From Prorocentrum cordatum (taxonomy: Eukaryota > Sar > Dinophyceae > Prorocentrales > Prorocentraceae): a stretch of 64,000 nt of DNA. Shown here in pieces: positions 52,915 to 64,000 of the stretch. Position 1 is the stretch's first letter, and every line of letters starts with the position of its first letter. The stretch covers positions 1 to 64,000 of the forward strand of contig CAUYUJ010017813.1 in NCBI GenBank assembly GCA_963575745.1, written 5' to 3'. The position numbers and the translations under genes are program-made. The notes below the pieces were generated by a model. The model ran no database searches. It was not told the DNA's origin and saw only the letters and a program-made list of their open reading frames with translations.

Positions 52915-53600
52915 AGACCCCGCACAGAACTTCAAAAACGCGCCGAACATCTCATGCCGAGCAGCCGTCAGATGTTGGGCGAGGAGGGCCTCGCGATGAC
53001 GCCGCACCGGCGCCGGCGAGGCTACGGCAGCGATCAGCGCCTGCGCGGCCTCGGGCAGCTGCTGCCAAAAGCGCGGGCAGCGCTGCAGGCCGGGTCCCAA
53101 CTCGACAATCTCGAGCAGACTGGCATGCGCGAGCCTGCCGAAGACGAACGCCCAGCCGGGCGCGCGGGTCATGGCGTCCTGAAGGTGAGCCTCCTTCGCG
53201 AAGCGCTTCATGCTGCTTGGCGACACCCATCGGCCGCGTCGCTTGGTCTGCCCCAGCGCCCTGCGGCCCTCCACATGATCCCAACTCGCAACGCCGTGCC
53301 TCGGCGCGCACACCGACGGGCTCAGGGCTTGCAGCTGGATCAGGTTCGCGAAGTCCCTGGACTGGTCTCTGAGCGCAGGAAACGCGATATCGCAGAGGCT
53401 CTGGTCCAAGGCCACAGCGTCTCTTAGGCCTGCAGGCAGCGGCCGCAAATACTTGTCCAGATCGATCACCGCACTTTCGTGGAAGAGGCCCTTCTTGCCT
53501 GGGCGGCCCCCGCTGGCGGGATTAAGGAGGAGAGCCAAACTTTCCGCGCGGGGGGCCGCCAGCCCCAACGGGCGCGCCAGAGATGAGATTCGAGCCCCCG
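52915..53600 (-). pseudogene. Tyrosine-recombinase-like fragment, catalytic C-terminal half
   Basis: The minus-strand frame of 349 codons (52912-53961) has a recombinase-like part from about residue 140: PGKKGLFHES, DLDKYL, LIQLQALSPSVCAPRHG (Arg221-His222), RRGRW (241-245), SPSSMKRFAKEAHLQ. In dinoflagellate relatives I remember, the pattern is RHGxAS...RRGRW...SxxRYxK, with Arg/His and the Tyr nucleophile of tyrosine recombinases (as in DIRS/Crypton-like elements). Here the Tyr position is Phe254, so catalysis would be lost. The N-terminal half is missing: residues 1-115 are only the translated 42-bp minisatellite. An inactive mobile-element remnant is likelier than a host gene. Confidence 0.6.
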
Positions 53601-53619
53601 AAACTATAACTCTCAGTAA

Positions 53620-54070
53620 GTTGCGCCATGTTGCCATGTTCGCGTTCCCGGGGACATACACCTTTTTGTAGATTACACCATGTTCGCGTCCCCGAAGCCA
53701 TTGCACGATAATTGCGTCCCCGAGGCCATACACCGTTGTAAATGTCATAAGGTGTGCATCCCCGACGCCATAAACCTGTGTAATTTTCGCAATAATCGCG
53801 TCCCCGATGCCACACAACCTTGTAAAACTACGCAATAGTTGCGTCCTCGAGGCCACAAGCCTGTGCAAATTTGGAAATAATCGCGTCCCCGAAGCCATAC
53901 AACCTTGTAAAGTACGCAGTGGCTGCGTACTCGAGGCTATAAACCACAATAAATTAAGCAAGACTCACGCCCCCGAAGCCATACACCTTCGTAAAGTACG
54001 CCATGCTCGCACCCCCGATGCCATAAACCTTCGAAGGTTACGCAAGATTCGTAGTTGTGAAATATTCTGC
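53620..54070 (+). repeat. 42-bp minisatellite, about 10-11 units
   Basis: CGTCCCCGAGGCCATACACC units at 53688, 53719, 53759, 53800, 53842, 53886, 53928, 53970 and 54011, mostly 41-44 bp apart. The period is near a multiple of three, so 14-residue repeats (GIGDAIIAKITQVY, GVGDAHLMTFTTVY) continue the recombinase frame. Confidence 0.9.
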
Positions 54071-54886
54071 GGTTTGTGAAGTCCCGGCGTTGCTTCACGT
54101 TAGCGCCCAGACATCCCAACATAACTCTGGCAAGTCCCATTCTAAGAGAAGGGGGCCGGCGGCAGGGGGCGAAGCCCTTAAGGATGGAGGAGCAAACAGA
54201 CACAAATCCAAAACTCCCCCATAGTTCCCCACATTTTCTCTGTTTCCAGCTTCCCCCCCACTTCCCAGATGCTCCCATACTTTCTTCCTGGGCGTCGATG
54301 ATTGCTTGTGACTGTGTGTGTTTCCCCCCTCTGAGATCTGTAGCGCGCCGCCGTGGGAAAGCCATCGGCTTGCCGCTGAAGAAGCACTGGGCCTCCGGAC
54401 GAACAAATTGTGAGAGAACACGCCGACGGTCTCCCGACGGCAGCGTGTCCTTGCTGCGCTTCTGCGCCCCCGTACGGGAGCAGCCAAGGGCGCCCCGGAA
54501 CCTGGACCTCCGACGCCGTGCTTGTTTCGCAACGTCCACCCCCAGAGGCCTCGACCCATTCCCTGGAGCCGGTTCCTTATCTTGGAACCTGTGTTTTGCG
54601 GTCCTTCCTTCTTTCCCCCTTTCCGTTCCCCTTCCCCTCCCCCTTCCTGCCTCTTCTCCTCCCGTGACCTGCCCCTGTCTATAGTCAGCCGCCTCTCTCT
54701 CTCTCTCTCTCTATTTTCACGTCTGGTTGCCATACGTGCAATCTTGCCCACGCGTTTGCAGGACGCAAGGCTTCAGTCAGTCAGTCAGTCAGTTTTGCGG
54801 TCCCGAGGCCCGGTGAAGATCCCCATGAGGCCGAAGCTCGCTAAAAACCTTCCGTGGTGATTTTTCTTCAGGGACGGAGAGCTCGC
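54071..54886. other. No gene recognised
   Basis: Short (CT)n at 54690-54712 and (CAGT)n at 54775-54794. Open frames on both strands lack motifs. Confidence 0.4.
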
Positions 54887-55009
54887 CATCGCTCGGACGT
54901 CCATTCCCTGTTTTTTTTTGTCGGTTTCGCGCGTGGTTTTTTCGCCGAATGATCAAGGATGCTCCTCGATGGCCCTCGCCGAAGGAAAAATGCACACGTC
55001 CGAGCGATG
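54887..55009. mobile_element. CATCGCTCGGAC TIR element, copy 3
   Basis: Best-preserved ends of the three copies: CATCGCTCGGACGT left, ACGTCCGAGCGATG right. Interior as in copy 1. Confidence 0.8.
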
Positions 55010-55499
55010 CCAAGAGAGTCTCTGGGGAGCCCGGAGAGCCCCGATCCTCGGAAGGCCACTCGCGACCGATCGACCCCTCGATCGATCGGGGCCCCGCACG
55101 GCCAGGCCGGCCGCAGCGCCACGGCCGACCCCCGATCGGGGTCCCGCTGCGGCCTCGGCCCTTGCTTCGACGGGCGTCCGCGCCGTGGCCCTCGGCGGGG
55201 GGGGGCGGCGGGGGGAGGCTGCGTGCTGGCGGAGGAGGAGGTCTCACCGCTCCCGGGATGAAGCGCCTGCGAGCGAGAGCACCCCCTCCCAGGCCAGAAC
55301 GAGTGGGACGGCGAGCGCGGAAGCGTATCACGTCGTACCTCCCTGCACCGAGCCAATCAGGCGAGCAGGGAGCGCGGGGGGGGGGGAGGGAGGAGGGGAG
55401 GGAGGCAGCTTGCTCGCGGGGCCATGTCTTCTAGGTCACCTGACTTCGCGCTTCGCGCCCTGGAGAAGGGCGCCTCTCAAGCCCAAGCCGCGATGCGCG
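55010..55499. other. No gene recognised
   Basis: GC-rich, with a G run at 55196-55218 and 55377-55410. Nothing else. Confidence 0.35.
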
Positions 55500-55655
55500 A
55501 GGCGTGGTTATCGGGGGCGGCGATGGGGGCGAATAGCCCAGGGGAGAGCAACACGTGTATCCAGGGGAGCCGATGGTCCGGGGCGACTGCGTGTAATGCT
55601 CGCCCCTGGGCTATTCGCTCCTTTCGTCGCCTCCGAGGTTATCTTTGCGCCTCTG
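55500..55655. repeat. Foldback repeat, ~55-bp arms
   Basis: GGGGCGAATAGCCCAGGGG (55526-55544) is mirrored by CCCCTGGGCTATTCGCTCC (55603-55621), and the similarity extends outward to GTTATC on both sides. Confidence 0.75.
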
Positions 55656-55669
55656 GGGGTGGCCCAACG

Positions 55670-55862
55670 TAGCCGAATCGAATCACGAGATCGGCTGGTA
55701 TCGGAACCAGATCGGGTCGCCGGCAGATCGTCCCGAGTCGACTCGAAATCGGATGGCCAAACACAGATCTGGCTGGCCCCAGAGGGTGCTAGCGAATCGA
55801 ATCGAATCGAAATCGCGGCCCCAACCGGCGAATCGAATCGCATCGAATCGGATCGTAGGCGG
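55670..55862 (+). repeat. CGAATCGAATC repeats
   Basis: CGAATCGAATCGAAATCG words with GAGTCGACTCG. Confidence 0.8.
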
Positions 55863-55894
55863 CCCTGTCTATGTCCCCCTGCCATGTGCTCTCT

Positions 55895-56160
55895 CCTGCA
55901 CCTCCTCCTCCTCCTCCTCCTCCTCCTCCTCTTCCTCCTCCTCACCCTCCCGCTTCTCCTCCTCCCTTTCCTTCTGCTTCTCATTTTCTCTCCTCATCCT
56001 CCCGCTTCTCCTCCTCCCTTCCCTTCTGCTCCTCATTTTCCTATACGCTGTTGGCTATAGAGTCGATCCACCGTCCTACTGCTCCTCTTTCTCCTCCTCC
56101 TCCTCCTTCACCCTCCTCCTCCTCCTCCTCATGTTTTTCCTATCCCTCCTCCTCCCCTAT
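55895..56160 (+). repeat. (CTC)n-rich tract
   Basis: CTCCTC repeats with CCCTTCTGCTCC interruptions; 55935-56037 contains a ~57-bp tandem duplication (CCTCACCCTCCCGCTTCTCC / CCTCATCCTCCCGCTTCTCC). Confidence 0.9.
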
Positions 56161-56534
56161 GTGGCTCTCGCTTCAGCGCCGCGCACATTCGGTTTCAATA
56201 TTTGCAAGAGTTTCACGGATTCCCATTGTCAGCATGCGAAAAGTGGTGTTTTGGGAAGGATTCAGGATTATGAAAGCACAAACAGTTACGTTGATTCGCT
56301 GTGTTGAAATCTCAGGAATGGTCTTCTGGCACGGTTCAAAAGGCCAAGGCGTAACAATGAGGTTGATCCGTGGCGTTGGAATCCCGAGACGGTCATTTGT
56401 TTGGCATTGTTCAGGGTCTTCAAGCGGTTGTCTTCGAACGAGGCAGTTCCCTCAATGGAAATGAACCGTTGTATGGGGCCTATGACGACGGCTTATTCTA
56501 ACATCGTTGATGACTCTTGGGCTTCCACTGGCCG
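56161..56534. other. No gene recognised
   Basis: CGTTGATTCGCTGTGTTGAAATC / AGGTTGATCCGTGGCGTTGG (56289, 56360) is a small local duplication. Confidence 0.4.
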
Positions 56535-56745
56535 TCCTCCTCCTCCTCCTCCTCCTCCTCCTCCTCCTCCTACTACTACTACTACTCCTCCTCCCCCAGT
56601 CCTTCCCAATCCTCCCCCAGTCCTCCCTCACTCCTCCTCCTCCTCTTCCTCCTCCTTCTCCTCCTCCTCCTCCCCCTCCTCCTAATCCTTCTCCTCCTCC
56701 TCCTCCTCCTCCTCCTCATCGTCCTCGTCCTCCTCCCCCTCCTAA
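56535..56745 (+). repeat. (TCC)n microsatellite
   Basis: TCC with a (TAC)n inset at 56568-56584. Confidence 0.95.
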
Positions 56746-56763
56746 TGCATGAACGATTCTTGC

Positions 56764-57046
56764 CCCGGTGCCGGTGCCGGTGCAGGTGCCGGTGCCGGTG
56801 CCGGTGCCGGGGTGCCGGGGTGCCGGTGCCGGCGCCGGTGCCGGTGCCGGTGCCGGTGCCGGTGCCGGTGCCGGTGCCGGTGCCGGTGCCGGTGCCGGTG
56901 CCGGCGCCGGTGCCGGTGCCGGTGCCGGTGCCGGTGCCGGTGCCAGTGCCGGTGCCGGTGCCAGTGCCGGTGCCGGTGCCGGTGCCAGTGCCGGTGCCGG
57001 TGAGGGCCCCACTGCCAGTGCCAGTGCCGGTGCCGGTCCCGCCTCT
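56764..57046 (+). repeat. (GGTGCC)n hexanucleotide array, locus 1
   Basis: GGTGCC with CAGTGCC and GGCGCC variants. Pro-Val, Gly-Ala or Arg-Cys dipeptides appear in every frame. Confidence 0.95.
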
Positions 57047-57049
57047 TGC

Positions 57050-60003
<2,954 letters not shown>

Positions 60004-62280
60004 TGGCAATGGCAATGGCAATGGCAATGGTAATGGTAATGCCAGTGGTAATGGTAATGGTACTGGTAATGGTTACGGTAATGATAGTGGTAACGGAGTA
60101 GCGATTGGCAATGGCAATGACAATGGCAACGGTAATGGTAATGGCAATGGCAATGGCAATGGTAATGGTCGTGGCAATGGTAATGGTAAGGGTAAAGGTA
60201 GAGGTAAAGGTAATGGTAATGAAAATGGCAATGGCAGTGGTAGAGGTAGTGGTAATGGTAATGGTATTGGGAATGGGAATGGGAACGGGAACGGGAATGG
60301 AACTGATAGTGGTAGTGGTAATGGTAATGGCACTGGTAATGGTAATGGTACTGGAAATGGTAATGGTATTGGGAATGGGAATGGGAATGAGAATGGGAAT
60401 TCTAATGGTAATGGCAGCGGTAATGGTAGTGGTAATGGTAATGGTAATGGGAATGGGAATGGAAATGGTACTGGCAATGGTAATGGTAGTGGCGGATGGC
60501 AATGGCAATGGCAATGGCAATGGTAATGACAGAGGTAATGATAATGGTACTGGTAATGGTAATGGTAACGGTAATGGTAACGGGGTAGCGATTGGCAATG
60601 GCAATGACAATGGCAACGGTAAGGGTAATGGCAATGGGATTGGCAATGGCAATGGCAATGACAATGAGAATGGCCATGGCAATGGCAACGGCAGTGGTAA
60701 GTGTAATGGTAATGGCAATGGTAGTGGGAATGGGAACGGGAACGGGAATGTGAATGGGAACGGGAACGGGAATGGAAATGGTAGTGGTAACGGAAATCGG
60801 AATGATAAGGGTAATGGTAAAGGTAAAGGTAGAGGCAAAGGTAATGGTAATGGTAATGGAAATGATAATGGTAATGGGAATGGTCATGGGAATGGCAATG
60901 GAACTGGTACTGGCAATGGTAATGGTAGTGGCTAATGGCAATGGCAATGGCAATGCGAATGGTAATGGTAATGACAGAGGTAATGGTAATGGTACTGGTA
61001 ATGGTAACGGTAATGATAGTGGTAACAGGGTAGCGATTGGCAATGGCAATGACAATAACAATGGCAACGGTACTGGTAATGGCAATGGCAATGGCAATGG
61101 CAATGGTAATGGCTATGGCAATGGCAATGGTAATGGTAATGTGAATGTGAATGGGAACGGGAATGTGAATGGGACTGGGAATGTGAATGGGAACGGGAAT
61201 GGGAATGGCAGTGGTAGTGGTAACGGAAATGGGAATGGTAAGGGTAAAGGTAAAGGTAGAGGTAATGGTAATGGTACTGGTAATGGCAATGGCAATGGTA
61301 ATGGTAACGGTAATGGTAATGGTATTGGGAATGGGAATGTGACTCGGAATGGTAATGGTACTGGCAATTGTAATGGTAGTGGCGAATGGCAATGGCAATG
61401 GCAATGGCAATGGTAATGGTGATGGTAGTGGCGAATGGCAATGGTAATGGTAGTGGCGAATGGCAATGGCAAGGGCAATGGCAATGGTAATGGTAATGGC
61501 AATGACAGTGGTAATGGTACTGGTACTAGGAATGGTAAAGGTGACGGTAACGGTAATGGTTATGACAATGGTAACGGGGTAGCGACTGGCAATGGCAATG
61601 GCAACGGCGATGGCAATGGTAATGGTAATGGCAATGGCAATGGCAATGGGAATGGCAACGGCAATGGCAATGGCAATAGCAATGGCCATGACAATGGTAA
61701 TGGTAATGGTCATGGTCATGGTCATGGTCATGGTAATGGGGATGGGAATGGGAATGGGAATCGTAGTGGTAATTGGAACGGGAACGGGAATGGAAATGGT
61801 AGTGGTAGTGGTAATGATAATGGCAATGGTAATGGTAATGGAAATGGTTCTGGCAACGGCAACGGTAATGGCAATGGTGATGGGAATGGGGATTGTAATG
61901 GTGATGGCAGCGGTAATGGTAATGGTGATGGTAATGGTAATGGCAACGGTGTTGGTAATGCTAATGGTAATGGCAATGGTAATGGTAGTGGCTAATGGTA
62001 ATGGGAATGGTAATGGTCATGGTAATGGTATCGGTAATGGTAACGGGTCGGCGACTGGCAATGGCAATACAATGGCAATGGCAACGGCACTGGTAATGGC
62101 AATGGCAATGGCAATGGGAATGGCAGTGACAATGGCAATTGTAATGGCCATGGTCATGGTAATGGTAATGGTAAAGGTAAAGGTAAAGATAAAGGTAGAG
62201 GTAATGGTAATGATAATGTGAATGGGAATGGGGATGGGAATGGTAATGATCATGGTATCGGGAATGGGAATGGGAGTGGG
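60004..62280 (+). repeat. (AATGGY)n hexanucleotide array with ~490-bp higher-order units
   Basis: About 2.3 kb of AATGGC/AATGGT with GGGAAC, AAAGGT and ACTGGT variants. A marker block GTAGCGAYTGGCAATGGCAA recurs at 60098, 60585, 61030, 61579 and (diverged) 62048. GGTAGTGGCKAATGGCAATG recurs near 60487, 60925 and 61376. The variants are therefore arranged in a larger repeated order. Long frames of Asn-Gly, Met-Ala/Val and, on the minus strand, Ile-Thr/Pro-Leu/His-Tyr dipeptides are artefacts. Confidence 0.95.
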
Positions 62281-62458
62281 AGAGATTGAGAGAGAGAGAG
62301 AGAAAGCGAAAGAGGAACTATCAGAAAAACTATGAGGAGCAACGTGAAAGATCGTAAAACATCGCCTGAAACCCACCGGGGCTCCACAATCCCCCGGCCT
62401 CTCCTCCTCCTCCTCCTCCTCCTCCTCCTCCTCCTCCTCCTCTGTCTCCTTCTCCTTC
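62281..62458 (+). repeat. (GA)n and (CTC)n microsatellites
   Basis: GA run at 62281-62306, then CTC repeats at 62400-62445. Confidence 0.9.
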
Positions 62459-63738
62459 TCCCTTCCTCCCCCCTACAGGAGAGGGTTGGCAGCGAGGACG
62501 AGAGGTGTCCAACCGCCCCCCCGCGGGCGGGTGCGGCGGCGTCATCGCCTGCGTCTCGGGTCCGACCCGCGGGTGATCGCACTTCTGCGCTGCCTGGAAG
62601 AGGAGCTCCTGGGCCGAGGGGCCCGCGGAGACGGGCCACTCGGCGGCCGATCGGAGGTGCCCCGATGCTCTCTGGATGTCTGCAGAAGCTTTTCGGGGGT
62701 CCTTCGACATCTTCGGTTCTAATCGGGGGCATTCGGAGGTGTTCAACCGTCTTCGGAGGCATTCGGAGTTCCATGGGGTCTTTTGGAAAGCTTGCGGCTT
62801 GCAGCGGTTTTCAAAAGCTTCCAGGAATCGGAGGACGTCCACGGTGTCGGACAAGGAGGAGAAGGAACAACAGAAGAGTGGGATGAAGATGAGGAGGATG
62901 AGCGGACGCACGAGAGAAGGAAGACGATTGCTACCCCGCCTCGGCTGTATCCGTCTCTGGATCGTACCAAGCATGCGTCCACGGAGTGGTCGGGATGTGG
63001 GCTATGAGGGAGGGACTGGCATTACTCCTCCCCCTCCGCCTGAGCTGTGGCGTCGTCGTCTGCGTGACCCACCGACACGCGCAGCCACGTGGAGAGACGG
63101 GCACACGTGGCCGATAGATGCGCGGTGCGCAGGGGCGCATACGAGGACATGTTGTCGATCCATCGTCCCTCTTGGTGATGCTCGGTGACACAGAAGGCAC
63201 GAGTCGGGGCAAGCACAACAAGAGCCCCATGGCCCCTCGTCCTTCTCCTCCACTCCCTGCCTCCTCCGACTTCCTCCTTGTGCCTCCCCCCTACGTTACG
63301 CACACGACGGTTCGACATCATCCGCTCTCAAATCAGACTAGTAGAACAAAAAACGGGAGACCGATCGAAATCGAATCCGCGGGTCCCAGGCCCGCCGCTG
63401 TTACGATTCTGCGGGGGAATAGGGGTTTGATTACGAACTGCCACAGACGGGTCACGCGTTTTCTCACGAACCTCACCAACCCTCACCAAACACGGGTCGC
63501 ACCTCACATGAACACGTATCTCTTCGCGCACAAGGTGCTGCAACAAACTTGTCTGGACGCCTTGCATTTGGCGCCACCGGCGAAACAACGCCAACAGCTA
63601 ATCGCCGCTGGCGCCTCGAGAAGAAAACCCTTCGTCCTACGGCTATCAGAACGACCTGACGATCCGAACGATGTATCCGCACTGGCCCTGGGGCATCCCA
63701 GCAGATGGAAAAGGATGGACGTGTGTCTGATAATCTTA
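62459..63738. other. No gene recognised
   Basis: 62655-62775 contains CATTCGGAGGTGTTCAAC-like and TTCGGAGGCATTCGGAG words. Overlapping open frames on both strands lack motifs. I cannot support a gene here. Confidence 0.4.
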
Positions 63739-63832
63739 AGAGGAGGAGGAGGAGGAGGAGGAGGAGGAGGAGGAGGAGGAGGAGGAGGAGGAGGACGAGG
63801 AGGGGGAGGAGGAGGAGGAGGAGGAGCCCATG
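63739..63832 (+). repeat. (GGA)n microsatellite
   Basis: Pure GGA run with two interruptions; the window ends 170 bases later with nothing recognisable. Confidence 0.95.
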
Positions 63833-64000
63833 CATGAAGAGGACGGCAGGAGGCGGGGACTGAGGCAGAGGAGGGACTACGACCGTTCTGCTGCGGCGTG
63901 GTGGGGGCGGAGGAGGGCGGGAGCCAAGTGTGCTGTGAGCAGATGTTTGCTGCTCCCGCGGCTCTTGCAGCCCATCGGCGCGACCCTCGCGATATTCGCC

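Noticed and set aside
54071-54751. Opposing ~200-codon frames that might be a gene
   Set aside because: Neither has recognisable motifs or clear advantage over the other; (CT)n and C-runs explain part of the openness.
60073-61731. 552-codon minus-strand frame of Ile-Thr, His-Tyr and Pro-Leu dipeptides
   Set aside because: Direct translation of the AATGGY hexanucleotide array; all frames give dipeptide repeats.

Overview
The window looks like nuclear DNA of a eukaryotic alga, most likely a dinoflagellate. Three things point there. (1) A long decayed non-LTR retrotransposon (about 1-9190) carries RNase H, then an endonuclease with GVQ(E)AR and GVELWLN signatures, then reverse transcriptase, then a GGPPCETWS domain; I know this combination from dinoflagellate gene models. 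(2) A tyrosine-recombinase-like fragment (52915-53600, minus strand) has the RHGxAS...RRGRW...SSxxR pattern common in dinoflagellate repeats. (3) The DNA is GC-rich and made almost wholly of microsatellites, minisatellites and dispersed repeats, with hardly any unique sequence. The species cannot be named from the sequence. I see no intact host gene, rRNA, tRNA, bacterial operon or CRISPR array.

Layout. 1-9190: the LINE-like element, broken by stops, frameshifts, microsatellites and a 209-bp inverted-repeat insertion. 9.2-12.6 kb: triplet microsatellites and short inverted-repeat elements. 12.6-19.6 kb: a 77-bp minisatellite (13.4-14.75 kb), CCTGGGG-type repeats, and a composite family of ~295-bp CG-rich monomers plus a ~395-bp body. 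That family is present three times, twice as a large inverted pair. 19.6-31.4 kb: minisatellites with ~104-, ~185-, ~390- and ~75-bp periods, plus a relatively unique island at 20.6-21.35 kb. 31.4-43.6 kb: ~78-bp, CAAGAGGCCC-type, GC-rich and ~79/91-bp minisatellites. 43.9-52.9 kb: a dense set of foldback and terminal-inverted-repeat (TIR) elements, including one flanked by 23-bp direct repeats. 52.9-54.1 kb: the recombinase fragment fused in frame to a 42-bp minisatellite. 54.1-64 kb: hexanucleotide arrays (GGTGCC, AATGGY), a GAT/GAC tract and an inverted copy of the 77-bp array.

No genes work together here in the operon sense. The only coherent coding unit is the LINE, whose RNase H, endonuclease and RT would act in target-primed reverse transcription if an intact copy exists elsewhere. 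Its C-terminal domain resembles a SAM-dependent methyltransferase core and is the best candidate for something functionally new. The other theme is the number of small palindromic families recurring within one 64-kb window.
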